DNA of 64,000 nucleotides, from the NCBI RefSeq assembly GCF_001485575.1, contig NZ_BCNB01000006.1, forward strand, positions 2,170,001 to 2,234,000. Direction: 5' to 3'. Source of the DNA: Haloarcula sp. CBA1127. Lineage in GTDB: Archaea > Halobacteriota > Halobacteria > Halobacteriales > Haloarculaceae. The notes under the pieces were generated by a model that was not told the DNA's origin, did not search any database, and worked only from the letters and a program-made list of their open reading frames with translations. The translations under genes and the position numbers were made by a program. Within the stretch, counting starts at the first letter, position 1. Each line of letters starts with the position of its first letter. Positions 25,351-34,238 of this stretch are shown here, piece after piece.

Positions 25351-26166
25351 ATGGCTGGTTCGACGGAGGCGGGAACCGAACACGTCGCCGAAGACGGCCA
25401 CGAACACCGAAGTCGGTGGCCGCTGCTAGCTGCAGCCGGCGCTGCGTCGCTGTACCTGAGTATCGGGCTGGTCTTTGTCGGGTTCGATCTGGTCCCGTCT
25501 GTGGTCCCGATTGTCCTCGGTGGTGCTGGTGCGATTGGCTTGCTGACCGGACTCGCCGGGTGGGCTAACGAGGCCTTCATCGCCGATTACCTACGGAACC
25601 GCAGCGATGGCGATTCCGACCTGTACGCCACGACGATGATTCTGTTTCTCGTTTCCGACGTGGCGACCTTCTCCGCCGGTTTCGTCTACTATGCCTTCAT
25701 TCGGGCCGGGTCGTGGCCGCCGGCCCACCTCCCGCCGTTGCTCGGCTCGCTCGTGGTCATCAACACGGCGCTGCTGCTTGCTAGCAGCGTGACGCTCCAT
25801 TACGGGCACGAGGCGCTCGAAGACGGGAACCGGGACCGGTTCCTCGGCCTGCTCGGGGTGACGCTCGCGCTCGGCGTCGTCTTCCTCGCCGGACAGGTGT
25901 ACGAGTACTACGAGTTCGTTGCCGTGGAGGGGTTCGGCATCGGTTCGGGCGCGTTCGGGAGCGCGTTCTACGGCCTGACCGGCCTCCACGGTCTGCACGT
26001 CGCGCTCGGCGTCCTGCTGCTCGCTATCGCCTTCGGGCGCGCGCTCCGTGGCCATTACGCGCCCGAACGGGACACGGCTATCCGGACCACGTCACTGTAC
26101 TGGCACTTCGTCGACTTCGTGTGGGTGTTCCTCGTCGTCGTGCTGTACGTCGGCGCTGCGCTCTGA
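25351..26166 (+). CDS. coxC: Cytochrome c oxidase subunit III
   Basis: A 271-residue membrane protein with seven hydrophobic segments. YATTMILFLVSDVATFSAGF and the late GLTGLHGLHVALGVLLL and YWHFVDFVWVFLVVVLYVG match subunit III of haem-copper oxidases, including the conserved Glu-free helix III variant (VSDVATF). It is divergent from bioB and convergent with the membrane gene at 26189, and belongs with the subunit I and II genes nearby. Confidence 0.9.
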   Translation: MAGSTEAGTEHVAEDGHEHRSRWPLLAAAGAASLYLSIGLVFVGFDLVPSVVPIVLGGAGAIGLLTGLAGWANEAFIADYLRNRSDGDSDLYATTMILFLVSDVATFSAGFVYYAFIRAGSWPPAHLPPLLGSLVVINTALLLASSVTLHYGHEALEDGNRDRFLGLLGVTLALGVVFLAGQVYEYYEFVAVEGFGIGSGAFGSAFYGLTGLHGLHVALGVLLLAIAFGRALRGHYAPERDTAIRTTSLYWHFVDFVWVFLVVVLYVGAAL

Positions 26167-26188
26167 CCATGCTCTGAGTGCGAGACCG

Positions 26189-26713
26189 CTACTCTGACCG
26201 GCCGGCCCGCTGTTCCAGCCGCACCAGCCGCCGGTACAGTGGCGGGGCCAGAACGCCGAGGAATCCGAGTGCAATGGCGAACACTCCAAGCGGGAACTGT
26301 AGTGGTGCGGCCGCGAAGCAGGTGTTCTCCGCGACGAGGGTCACGTAGTACTGTTCACCCTCGTAGGTAACGATGGCCCCGCGCCGGAAGGCGTCGGCGT
26401 TGGGCACGCTACCGACGACCTGCTGCTCACCAACTGGGTCGTCCGCAGCCGTCAGAAACGCCGTCTGTTCGGCCGAGGAGAGGTCCTCGAAGGCCAGCTG
26501 TGGGAGCCGCGGTCCCGGTTCGGCTCCGCTGAACCGCTCGGCCGTCCGCTCCGGCCCTTCCACGCCAATGGTCGGGTTCCCGCAGTTCTCCAGGTCCGGC
26601 TCAATGAGCGCGTAGCCGCCGGGCACGGCTCCGGCGATACCGACCGCGACGAGCAGGACGCCAACGAAGGGCGCGAGATACTGGAAGACGAACGAGTCAG
26701 CACCGTCGCTCAT
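26189..26713 (-). CDS. Membrane protein of unknown function beside coxA
   Basis: A 174-residue protein with two membrane segments, at about residues 10-32 and 138-158. Between them an external loop has two lone Cys (NCGNPTIG and ENTCFAAAP) and the stretch QLAFEDLSSAEQTAFLTAADD. YEGEQYYVTLV resembles a haloarchaeal domain I loosely recall as DUF7979. Three bases separate it from the coxA stop, so it is co-transcribed with subunit I. It may be an oxidase assembly or accessory subunit, by position only. Confidence 0.65.
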   Translation of the reverse strand: MSDGADSFVFQYLAPFVGVLLVAVGIAGAVPGGYALIEPDLENCGNPTIGVEGPERTAERFSGAEPGPRLPQLAFEDLSSAEQTAFLTAADDPVGEQQVVGSVPNADAFRRGAIVTYEGEQYYVTLVAENTCFAAAPLQFPLGVFAIALGFLGVLAPPLYRRLVRLEQRAGRSE

Positions 26714-26716
26714 CCG

Positions 26717-28999
26717 TTAGCTTCCTCCTCCGCCGCGGCTGCGGAGCGCCTCGTCCGATTTGAGGTACTGGAAGGTCACGGTTAGCCCAATGCCGTACGC
26801 CCAGTGAGAGACAAGCACGAACGTGAGGTACCCGATGAACGTAAGCCCGCTCTGGCCGGTGTAAAACGCGATGGCGAACCCGCTAGATATCAGTGTCGCA
26901 AACACCAGCCCGGTCTCGAACAGGAGGCGACCGGGGAGGTAGTCGGAGAAGGCAAGGAACAGGAGCGGCCAGGTGACGGTCCCGCCAACGAGGAACAGGA
27001 CCGCGCCGATTGCCGGATTCGCGGGCAGCCCGACCAGTTCGGCGATTTCACCGAACGAAACCGGGTCGAGGACGCCAATGAGTATCGCCGTGATGAGTCC
27101 GCCGCTCATCAGGACCGTGCCGACGAACCCGCCGACTGCGGCCATCCAGGCGTTCCGAGAGACCGTCTGGGCGACGGTGCCGACGCCGCCGGCCAGCCCG
27201 GTCGGTTCGGCTTCGGGGGCGTAGGAGCGCCGTGTCGTCTCGGGCTCCGTCGGCTCCATGTCGTATTTGTCCATCATGTGCTGTTCGAACCACTGCCACT
27301 CGCGGGTGAACTGGCTCGTCGCCTTCAGGCCCCACGGGTCCGTTGTGGTCACGGGCGTCCCTCGCCAGTACGAGACAAGCATGTTATACAGCCATAACAA
27401 GGCGCTCAGGCCGATGATGTAGCCGCCCACGGTCGCAATCTGTTGGGCAAGCTGATACTCCGGCGGGTAGATCGCCTGCCGTCGCGGGAGCCCCAGCCCG
27501 CCGATGACCAGCAACGTCATGAACGTCACGAACGAGCCAAAGACGATCAACAGTGCCTGAAACCTCGCCATCCGCGTGTCGTACCACCGGCCAGTGATGA
27601 GCGGGTACCAGTAGTAGCTCGCGGCAATCATCAGGAACGGAATGATGCCGACGACGATGAGATGGAAGTGGCCGACGACGTAGTACGTCCCGTGATAGAG
27701 GATATCGACTGGGATAACAGCGAGAAACACGCCGGTGACGCCCCCGATGATGAACGTCCCGATGCCGCCGGCACAGAGGATAAACGGCGCAGTCAGGCGG
27801 ATATCCCCCTCCCACATCGTCGTGATCCAGTTGAACACCTTGATGGCGCTCGGAACGGCGATGGCGATGGAGACGGCCATGAACGACAGCTTCACTCGCG
27901 GGTCCGCGCTCGTCGTGAACATGTGATGCGCCCAGACGCCGAAAGAGAGGACGCCCAGCCCTAGCGTCGAGTAGACGATGAACTGATAGCCGAAGAGTTT
28001 GCGCCCGACGAACTTCGGTAAAATAAGACTCATCAGCCCCGTCGCCGGAAGGAAGAGGATGTACACCTCCGGGTGGCCCCAGAACCAGAACAGGTGTTGC
28101 CAGAGGATGGCACCGCCGCCCTCCGTGGCGAAAAAGGCCGTTCCGAGGTTCCGATCTAGCAGGAGCATCACGAGTGCGCTTCCAAGCAGCGGAAAGGCGA
28201 ACAGCGCAATCCCGCTCGTGACGAGCATATTCCACGAGAAGATGTCGAGGTTCGCCCAGCTGACACCCTCGCCGCGCTCGTAGACGATTGTAGTGATGAA
28301 GTTGATGGCCCCGACCGTCGTGGCGATGCCGCTCAGGTGTAACCCGAGCAACAGCAGGTCTATCTGCGGATTGGGCTGTTGCACAGACAGTGGCGCATAC
28401 AGCGTCCAGCCGACGCTCACCTCGCGCATCGTGAGGAAAAACCGGATAGCGTCCGCCGGGAGCACCAGATTCAGCACCTGGCCGAGTACCTGAACCATGA
28501 GCCCCATCCGGACCAGAATCAGCGCCGGCGGCAGGAGCCAGAAGCCGATGGCGTTGACCCGCGGGAACGCCATGTCGTCGGCCCCGATGAGCAGCGGTAG
28601 GACGTAGTTCCCGATGCCGAAGAACACGGGCAGGACAAAGAATATCAGCATCGTCAGGCCGTGCGTGGTAAACAGCGCATTGTACGTCTCCGGCGTCCAG
28701 ATGTCCGCCGGCGGCGTCAGCAGTTCCGTCCGGAGCATCATCGCGTCGACACCGCCCCATAGGCCGGCGGCGGTGCCGAAAAAGATGTACAACAGTCCGA
28801 TGTCCCGGTGATCCGTCGTCGTCAGCCAGCGGGACAGTTCAGACTGGATTCGACCGATTTCGAATTCGACCTCCTCCCGCGTCGTGTAGCCGCCGTCGCT
28901 CTCCGGTCGCGCCTTCCGTCGCTCCCGGACCCACAGGAAAAGCACTGCCAGCGCCAGCACAGCGAGAGCGGTACCCTCGACGATAGCCCTGTTTAGCAT
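26717..28999 (-). CDS. coxA: Cytochrome c oxidase subunit I (haem-copper, with extra C-terminal helices)
   Basis: A 760-residue catalytic subunit. Conserved ligands are visible: low-spin haem His in TTHGLTM, CuB His and cross-linked Tyr in WGHPEVYILFLPA, the His pair in WAHHMFTT, and haem ligands in GHFHLIVV. Standard subunit I ends near residue 560. Here a further about 180 residues hold four membrane segments after an acidic linker (YDMEPTEPETTRR). An extra N-terminal helix precedes the core. It reduces O2 and pumps protons. Confidence 0.93.
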   Translation of the reverse strand: MLNRAIVEGTALAVLALAVLFLWVRERRKARPESDGGYTTREEVEFEIGRIQSELSRWLTTTDHRDIGLLYIFFGTAAGLWGGVDAMMLRTELLTPPADIWTPETYNALFTTHGLTMLIFFVLPVFFGIGNYVLPLLIGADDMAFPRVNAIGFWLLPPALILVRMGLMVQVLGQVLNLVLPADAIRFFLTMREVSVGWTLYAPLSVQQPNPQIDLLLLGLHLSGIATTVGAINFITTIVYERGEGVSWANLDIFSWNMLVTSGIALFAFPLLGSALVMLLLDRNLGTAFFATEGGGAILWQHLFWFWGHPEVYILFLPATGLMSLILPKFVGRKLFGYQFIVYSTLGLGVLSFGVWAHHMFTTSADPRVKLSFMAVSIAIAVPSAIKVFNWITTMWEGDIRLTAPFILCAGGIGTFIIGGVTGVFLAVIPVDILYHGTYYVVGHFHLIVVGIIPFLMIAASYYWYPLITGRWYDTRMARFQALLIVFGSFVTFMTLLVIGGLGLPRRQAIYPPEYQLAQQIATVGGYIIGLSALLWLYNMLVSYWRGTPVTTTDPWGLKATSQFTREWQWFEQHMMDKYDMEPTEPETTRRSYAPEAEPTGLAGGVGTVAQTVSRNAWMAAVGGFVGTVLMSGGLITAILIGVLDPVSFGEIAELVGLPANPAIGAVLFLVGGTVTWPLLFLAFSDYLPGRLLFETGLVFATLISSGFAIAFYTGQSGLTFIGYLTFVLVSHWAYGIGLTVTFQYLKSDEALRSRGGGGS

Positions 29000-29175
29000 C
29001 TGTGTGTAACGTGCCGTGCCGGAACGGTTGCTCGTGTCGCCATGCTATACGTTACCAATTTCTGACACGCCCACGCTCATAAAACCACGCGGAGACCCGG
29101 GTCCGGTGGCGGTCGACCGGTAACTGGCCGGTCTTTGGGCAAGCTATTTGACATGGCGATTGGTACAGTGTGACA

Positions 29176-29898
29176 ATGCGTCTCCGGCGGCGCGTGATTC
29201 AGGCGAGCCTTGTCGTGGTCGGGCTCTCGTTACTTGCTGCTCCGGCCACAGCGCAGTCGGTCAACAGGGCAGCTATCGACGACCTCAACGAACAACTCCT
29301 GTACGTTGCTCTGCCACTGACGTTATTCGTGGAACTCACGCTCGTGTACGTGATCTACCGGTTCCGGAACAACGACGACCCGAAGCCAACGGTCGACGAC
29401 CCGGCATTAGAGGTAACCTGGACGGCCGCGACGGGTGCGATACTCGTCTTCGTCGGTGTCTCGGCGTTCGTGGTGATGGCCAACCCATACATCACGCCTG
29501 CAGCGGCCGAGACATCCGCCGACGGTGGCGACGCCTTCGCGGACGATACGGAGATAGACGTACTCGCCTACCAGTGGGGGTGGGAGTTCTCGTATGCCGA
29601 TGCGAACGTCACGACTGAGGAACAGCTCGTGCTTCCAGCCGACCAGAACGTCACGTTCAGACTGCAGACGACAGACGTGATTCACGCTATCTACATTCCG
29701 CAACTGGGCGTCAAACAGGACATCTTCCCCGGCCGGACGATGACGGCCCGAACGCACGCGACAGAACCCGGCGAGTACCGGTTGTACTGCGCCGAGATGT
29801 GTGGGGCCGGGCATAGCAAGATGGACGCCACCGTCGTCGTCAAGAACCAGTCCGCCTACGACGCCTGGATGGAAAACCAGACGACTGCAGCTGGGTAG
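29176..29898 (+). CDS. coxB: Cytochrome c oxidase subunit II
   Basis: A 240-residue subunit with a signal-like N-terminus ending near APATAQ, two membrane helices, and a C-terminal cupredoxin domain. The CuA site is complete: His in TDVIHAIYIPQ and CAEMCGAGHSKM (CxxxCxxxHxxM). An in-frame GTG at 29170 is a possible start two codons earlier. It is divergent from coxA, sharing the 29000-29175 promoter region. Confidence 0.93.
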   Translation: MRLRRRVIQASLVVVGLSLLAAPATAQSVNRAAIDDLNEQLLYVALPLTLFVELTLVYVIYRFRNNDDPKPTVDDPALEVTWTAATGAILVFVGVSAFVVMANPYITPAAAETSADGGDAFADDTEIDVLAYQWGWEFSYADANVTTEEQLVLPADQNVTFRLQTTDVIHAIYIPQLGVKQDIFPGRTMTARTHATEPGEYRLYCAEMCGAGHSKMDATVVVKNQSAYDAWMENQTTAAG

Positions 29899-29920
29899 GT
29901 CGGCATACCGATGTGACCGC

Positions 29921-30730
29921 TCAGTACAGGTCGTCGAGTTCGTCTTCGGTGTGGCTGTGTGACTTGCCCGGGAACTCACCGGACTCAACGGCGTCGATGT
30001 ACTCGTCGACAGCGTCGGCTACCTCGCCGCGTACGTCGCCGAACTGCTCGGCGAACGGCGGGCTGGACTCGGAGAGGCCGACCACGTCGGTGAACACGAG
30101 TACTTGGCCGTCGCAGTCACCGCCGGCCCCGATACCGATTGTCGGGATATCGACGGTCTCGGTGACCTGAGCGGCGAGGTTCGACGGGATGTGTTCGAGT
30201 ACCAGCGCGAACGCACCGGCGTTCTCGTGTTCTCGCGCGAGGTCGACGATCTCCTCGGCCTCCTCCCGACCGGTCGCCTGTCTGGTGTAGCCGGTCTGGT
30301 TCACGCTCTGTGGCGTGAGCCCGAGGTGGGCCATCGTCGGGATGCCGAGGTCCGTCAGCCGGTCAGTCAGCTCGACCGTGTGCGGCCCGGATTCGAGCTT
30401 GACCGCGTTTGCGCCCTCCTCTTTCAGCATTCGCCCGCAGTTCTGGATGCTCTCGCTTTCGTCCGCGCCGAAGGAGAGAAACGGCATATCGGCGACGACA
30501 AGCGCGTCGTCTGCGCCGCGTGCGACCGCACCGACCCGGGAGGCCATCTCGTCGAGCGTGACCGGGAGCGTGTCGTCGTGGCCGAGGACGGCGTTCCCCA
30601 TGCTGTCGCCGACGAGAATGACATCTACGCCGGTGTCGTCAACGATGCTGGCGGTAACAGCATCGTACGCTGTCAGCATCGTGATCGGCTCCTCACCAGC
30701 CATCGCCTGCAGGTCCCGGACAGTTGGCAT
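29921..30730 (-). CDS. panB: 3-methyl-2-oxobutanoate hydroxymethyltransferase
   Basis: A 269-residue PanB that makes ketopantoate for CoA synthesis. MPTVRDLQAMAGEEPITMLTAYDA, VGDSMGNAVLGHDDT, AHLGLTPQSVNQTGY and IGIGAGGDCDGQ are family signatures. The C-terminus has a His/Glu/Asp-rich tail. I chose the ATG at 30730 because the 91 residues added by an in-frame start at 31003 lie opposite the small membrane gene and are not PanB-like. Confidence 0.93.
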   Translation of the reverse strand: MPTVRDLQAMAGEEPITMLTAYDAVTASIVDDTGVDVILVGDSMGNAVLGHDDTLPVTLDEMASRVGAVARGADDALVVADMPFLSFGADESESIQNCGRMLKEEGANAVKLESGPHTVELTDRLTDLGIPTMAHLGLTPQSVNQTGYTRQATGREEAEEIVDLAREHENAGAFALVLEHIPSNLAAQVTETVDIPTIGIGAGGDCDGQVLVFTDVVGLSESSPPFAEQFGDVRGEVADAVDEYIDAVESGEFPGKSHSHTEDELDDLY

Positions 30731-30827
30731 ATCCCAGCGGGGGCGCGCCTGGGCCTTACCTGTTCGGGTTGCGCACTTCGCCCGGGAAACCGCAAGGCGC
30801 TTGCCGCACCTAGCTGTACCATCAGAC

Positions 30828-31055
30828 GTGCCAACAGTCGAGAAAACGGACCCGGACGGCGTGGACTTCGGGTGGGTGATGCAGGTCACGTTTGTGGCGA
30901 CGATTCTGGTCGGCTCGCCGCTCGTCGTGCTCGCGTCGACCGCGGTCACGCTCCAGACCTGGACCGCGCGGGCGCTGTTCGCGGTCCGCGTCGGCGCGCT
31001 CATCTGGTTCCTGACGGCCGTCTGCGTCTACCTTTACGCGCGGTATCGGTCCTGA
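30828..31055 (+). CDS. Small haloarchaeal membrane protein (DUF5822-like)
   Basis: A 75-residue protein from GTG 30828: a polar N-terminus (PTVEKTDPDGVDFGWVMQ) then two membrane segments, about residues 20-40 and 48-70, ending YARYRS. It resembles small haloarchaeal proteins recalled as DUF5822. Divergent from panB. Its 3' end overlaps the HAD gene by 22 bases tail to tail. Function unknown. Confidence 0.65.
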   Translation: MPTVEKTDPDGVDFGWVMQVTFVATILVGSPLVVLASTAVTLQTWTARALFAVRVGALIWFLTAVCVYLYARYRS

Positions 31056-31576
31056 TCGAACTCGCTCGCCCACTCAAATGCCATCCCGGCCCGCTGGGCG
31101 GCTGTCGCATCACTCTCCGAGTCACCAACGAACACGGCTGCGTTGGGGTCGACGCCGATTTCGTCGGTAATCGCCAGTAGTCCCTCCGGGTCCGGTTTCG
31201 GTGACTCGACGGTGTCACGGCCGACAACCGGACCGACGTAGCTGTCGAGGTCATGCACATCTAGCGCCGCCCGACACGCCTCCTCTGCGTTGAGCGAGCA
31301 CACGCCGACGGGGACGCTGTGTGGGAGTCCCTCTGCGAGAGCCAGTCGGTCTGACTCATGCGCACCGGTCCGCTCGTGGTCGGTGATCGCCGCTTCGACA
31401 GCGTCACGGTGGCCAGTCTCCGAAGACAGCGTCAGCATCTCCCAGAGGTCGCGGCTCTCGGGCTCGACGTTTCGTTCGCGCAGGACCGTCGCCACGTCGC
31501 TGGTCACTGTGCCCCAGTCGACGGCTAGCCTGACGAGCGTCCCGTCAAGGTCGTAAATCACGGCGTCGTGTGTCAC
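31034..31576 (-). CDS. HAD-superfamily hydrolase (phosphoglycolate phosphatase-like)
   Basis: A 180-residue HAD enzyme. Motif I is YDLDGTLV near the N-terminus, motif III Lys is in SPKPDPEG and motif IV is GDSESDATAA. A small helical cap lies between. I chose the GTG at 31576 (VTHDAVIYDLDG) so that the first strand begins at once, as is usual. A GTG at 31624, right after the acyl-CoA dehydrogenase stop, would add 16 residues. Substrate unknown. Confidence 0.8.
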   Translation of the reverse strand: MTHDAVIYDLDGTLVRLAVDWGTVTSDVATVLRERNVEPESRDLWEMLTLSSETGHRDAVEAAITDHERTGAHESDRLALAEGLPHSVPVGVCSLNAEEACRAALDVHDLDSYVGPVVGRDTVESPKPDPEGLLAITDEIGVDPNAAVFVGDSESDATAAQRAGMAFEWASEFDQDRYRA

Positions 31577-31624
31577 ACCCAGTGGTAGGGCTGACGCCCG
31601 CAAAACCGCTTCGCCCCGGCTCAC

Positions 31625-32752
31625 TTACTCCAGCAAGTCCTGCGCGATGATGTTCTGCTGGATTTCGCTGGTTCCTTCGTAGATGGTCGTCACCTTCGCG
31701 TCGCGGTAGAACCGCTCGACGGGGTAGTCAGTCGTGTAGCCGTAGCCACCGTGGATCTGAATCGCCTCGTTAGCCACCTCGACCGCCGTCTCGCTCGCGA
31801 AGTACTTCGCCATGCTCGCTGCTGCTCTCGCATCCTCGCCGCGCTCCAGTTGCTGTGCGGCGTTCCACGTCAACAGCCGCGCAGCCTGCACGTTCGTCGC
31901 CATGTCCGCGAGTTTATGCTGAATTGTCTGGAACTCGCTGATCGGCTGGTCGAACTGCTCGCGTTCCTTAGCGTAGTCGATGGCCTCGTCAAGAGCTGAC
32001 TGTGCGAGTCCGACAGCCTGGGCAGCGATAGCGACCCGGCCGGTAGTCAGAATCGACAGGGCTGCGGCCATCCCTTTGCCTTCCTCGGTCAGCTGGTACC
32101 GCTCGGGAACGCGGACGCCGTCGAACTGGAGCGGTGTCGTATCGCTCGCGCGGAGGCCGAGTTTGTCCTCTTTCTCGCCGACGGTGAGTCCCTCTGCGTC
32201 TTTCGGCACCAAGAACTGCGTTATCGAATCCGGGTCGTCGGGGTCGGCCTTCGCGAAGACGATGACGACGCCCGACCGTTTGCCGTTGGTAATCCACTGC
32301 TTCTCGCCGTCGATGACGTACTCATCGCCGTCGCGCCGGGCGGTGGTCGACATCTCCCGCGGGTTCGACCCGGCCTGTGGCTCCGAGAGCGCGAACGCGC
32401 CGACCGGGCGGCCGTCGGCCATATCGGGGAGCCAGTCGTCCTGAACGGCTTCGGAGCCGAACTGTGCGATACACGAGGTCGCGAGGCAGTGGACCGACAG
32501 CGCCGTCGCGACCGCGAGCGACCCGTATGCAAGTTCCTCGTTGACCAGCGCGTACGTCGGCTTGTCGGCGTCGAAGCCGCCGTATTCGGCCGGTGTCGTC
32601 AGCCCAGTGATGTCGATATCCGCGAGCCCATCCCAGCACTCCTCGGGAAAGGATTGCTCGCGGTCGGCATCGGCGGCTTTCGGACGGATATCCTCGACGG
32701 CGAACTCTCGAACGGTGTCGCGGATGGCTCGCTGCTCAGCGGAGAGGTCCAT
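31625..32752 (-). CDS. Acyl-CoA dehydrogenase
   Basis: A 375-residue FAD enzyme for beta-oxidation or amino-acid acyl-CoA desaturation. [31 protein letters not shown] and the C-terminal [17 protein letters not shown] (catalytic Glu in YEG) are family motifs, with QIHGGYGYT before them. The length matches short-chain ACADs. The electron transfer flavoprotein genes are not in the window. Confidence 0.92.
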   Translation of the reverse strand: MDLSAEQRAIRDTVREFAVEDIRPKAADADREQSFPEECWDGLADIDITGLTTPAEYGGFDADKPTYALVNEELAYGSLAVATALSVHCLATSCIAQFGSEAVQDDWLPDMADGRPVGAFALSEPQAGSNPREMSTTARRDGDEYVIDGEKQWITNGKRSGVVIVFAKADPDDPDSITQFLVPKDAEGLTVGEKEDKLGLRASDTTPLQFDGVRVPERYQLTEEGKGMAAALSILTTGRVAIAAQAVGLAQSALDEAIDYAKEREQFDQPISEFQTIQHKLADMATNVQAARLLTWNAAQQLERGEDARAAASMAKYFASETAVEVANEAIQIHGGYGYTTDYPVERFYRDAKVTTIYEGTSEIQQNIIAQDLLE

Positions 32753-32790
32753 ACCGGGCGTTACACCGGAGTCGGCAAAATATCCGGGGG

Positions 32791-33294
32791 TTAGTTGGAC
32801 TCGACGAGGTCGATGTCGAGGTACTGCTCAAGCGCCTTGATTGTCGAGCCGCCGACGTTCGCTTGCGTCGCGCGCCCCTGCTCGACAGCGAGGATATCTG
32901 CTTCGTCAAGATCGAGTTCCTCGGCTAGCTCACTCGTCTGCAGTCCCTCGTCCTGTCGCGCCTCCGTTACGCGCTCGCCGTACTTACTGACCAGATACGG
33001 GAGCTGGTCATCGTCGTAGTCAGCGCCGTCCTCCCAGTGGGAGGTGTCGGCTTGCTGTGCGTCCTGTAGCTTCGCCGCGTTCTGTGCGGCTTTGCGTTTC
33101 CGGTTCTGTTCGTCGCGCGAGCTGTCACTGCCTGTCGTTCGCTCGTTTTCCCCGTGGTCACGCGCACAGCTGTCACACACTTGGAGGGTCGCACCAGCGA
33201 CGTTTGCGGTCTGGAGGTCGCCGCCGTCGCTACCGCAGAGCTCACAGCTCCCGCCGGCGCTATCGCCACCACTGCCGGTCGAGTATTTGGCCAT
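32791..33294 (-). CDS. Multiprotein bridging factor type 1 (aMBF1)
   Basis: A 167-residue transcription factor. An N-terminal zinc ribbon (CELCGSDGG and CDSC, residues 17-46) is followed by a charged linker and a C-terminal Cro-type helix-turn-helix ([29 protein letters not shown]). This is the archaeal MBF1 architecture. I chose the ATG at 33294. In-frame upstream codons to 33369 are not conserved-looking. It is divergent from the tRNA-Leu gene. Confidence 0.88.
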   Translation of the reverse strand: MAKYSTGSGGDSAGGSCELCGSDGGDLQTANVAGATLQVCDSCARDHGENERTTGSDSSRDEQNRKRKAAQNAAKLQDAQQADTSHWEDGADYDDDQLPYLVSKYGERVTEARQDEGLQTSELAEELDLDEADILAVEQGRATQANVGGSTIKALEQYLDIDLVESN

Positions 33295-33379
33295 GCCCCC
33301 CGTAGCGGTTTCGTGATATTTCAAACGTCCGGTTCGACCGAGTGTCACACCCTCCCGGGGCGGGTCCAAACGAAAGCGC

Positions 33380-33388
33380 TTTTATTAT
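33380..33388 (+). promoter_or_regulatory. TATA-like element of tRNA-Leu(GAG)
   Basis: TTTTATTAT about 40 bases before the mature tRNA, in otherwise GC-rich DNA. Confidence 0.4.
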
Positions 33389-33425
33389 CCCACCGGGTAC
33401 GATTGAATGCACTAAGCAAGAGCGC

Positions 33426-33509
<84 letters not shown>

Positions 33510-33510
<1 letters not shown>

Positions 33511-33546
33511 CTCTCAGAGTGCAGGTGCATTCCCTTGGGACTGCAC
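33510..33546 (+). terminator. Palindromes after tRNA-Leu(GAG)
   Basis: ACTCT-C-AGAGT at the tRNA end and GTGCAG (33519-33524) pairing with CTGCAC (33541-33546), with TCCCTTGGGA nested inside. They may act in termination or 3' processing. Confidence 0.3.
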
Positions 33547-33646
33547 CCACGCAAACTTACTTCGGACACAACGCTTCCAGAGCGTTCGCTGTCCAGTCCG
33601 TCGTCAAGAAATCGACAGACGCGACCTGAGCGAACCCACCCCTCGC

Positions 33647-33835
33647 TCACCGCATCTCGTCGAGCGCGACGGCGTGCTCGATGCCGACCGAAATCCAGTG
33701 GGTCGGGAGCTCATCGTCCTGATCGCTGAAGACGGTGAGCTCCGTCGGATTGTCCGCATCGTCGACCGCATACTCGAACCGAGCCGATCCTGCGGGGCGA
33801 GCAGACGAGTCACGGAGTGGGTCATACACCGACAT
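33647..33835 (-). CDS. Small haloarchaeal protein (DUF7511-like)
   Basis: A 62-residue protein: SARFEYAVDDADNPTELTVFSDQDDELPTHWISVGIEHAVALDEMR. The pattern ending THWI-x-VALDEMR matches small haloarchaeal proteins recalled as DUF7511. Acidic and soluble. It lies between the two tRNA-Leu genes. Function unknown. Confidence 0.65.
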   Translation of the reverse strand: MSVYDPLRDSSARPAGSARFEYAVDDADNPTELTVFSDQDDELPTHWISVGIEHAVALDEMR

Positions 33836-33957
33836 CGTCAGTCCCTCATTTGGAAGAACGCGGACACTTCACATAAGCGGCAGTCGCAATTCTTGCGGTG
33901 TGAGAATCAGGTCTGACACGAAGGTGGAGACTATCGCCCGCGTCTGTAGCAGGACTT

Positions 33958-33978
33958 CGCGGGACCGGATTCGAACCG
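33958..33978 (-). repeat. Duplicated 3' end of tRNA-Leu(UAG), att-like remnant
   Basis: 21 bp identical to 34070-34090, which covers the acceptor 3' strand and T-arm of the tRNA-Leu(UAG) gene, in the same orientation and 112 bp away. Duplicated tRNA 3' ends are what integrases leave at attachment sites. Only about 90 bp lie between the copies, so any element is lost. Confidence 0.6.
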
Positions 33979-34067
33979 CCTGAACATCGCTCACTTCGTT
34001 CGCTCGTTCCGTGCTTCGAATCCTCATTCCGCATTCACGGCTCTCACGAGTTGTTCGAGCTGAAAAA

Positions 34068-34152
34068 TGCGCGGGACCGGATTCGAACCGGCGGACCCCT
34101 ACGGGATAGCGTCCTAAGCGCTACGCCTTTGGCCTGGCTCGGCAACCCGCGC
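34068..34152 (-). tRNA. tRNA-Leu (anticodon UAG)
   Basis: An 85-nt class II tRNA on the minus strand. The acceptor arms GCGCGGG and CCCGCGC pair perfectly, with discriminator A. The anticodon loop CTTAGGA gives UAG (CUA/CUG codons). The variable arm and T-arm match the GAG isoacceptor closely. Confidence 0.95.
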
Positions 34153-34208
34153 GCATCAGTCGCTATCCGTGTTGGAATAAAGAACCCTTCGCTTGCGGGC
34201 GACGAAGG

Positions 34209-34216
34209 TTTAGATA
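34209..34216 (+). promoter_or_regulatory. TATA-like element of the TFB-like gene
   Basis: TTTAGATA, 23-30 bases before the ATG at 34239. The spacing fits a leaderless transcript. Confidence 0.45.
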
Positions 34217-34238
34217 GGATGGGGACCAACGAGCTGGT

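Noticed and set aside
27384..28760. 458-residue minus-strand ORF within coxA in another frame
   Set aside because: Arg/His/Pro-rich translation with no membrane pattern, while the coxA frame has all haem and copper ligands.
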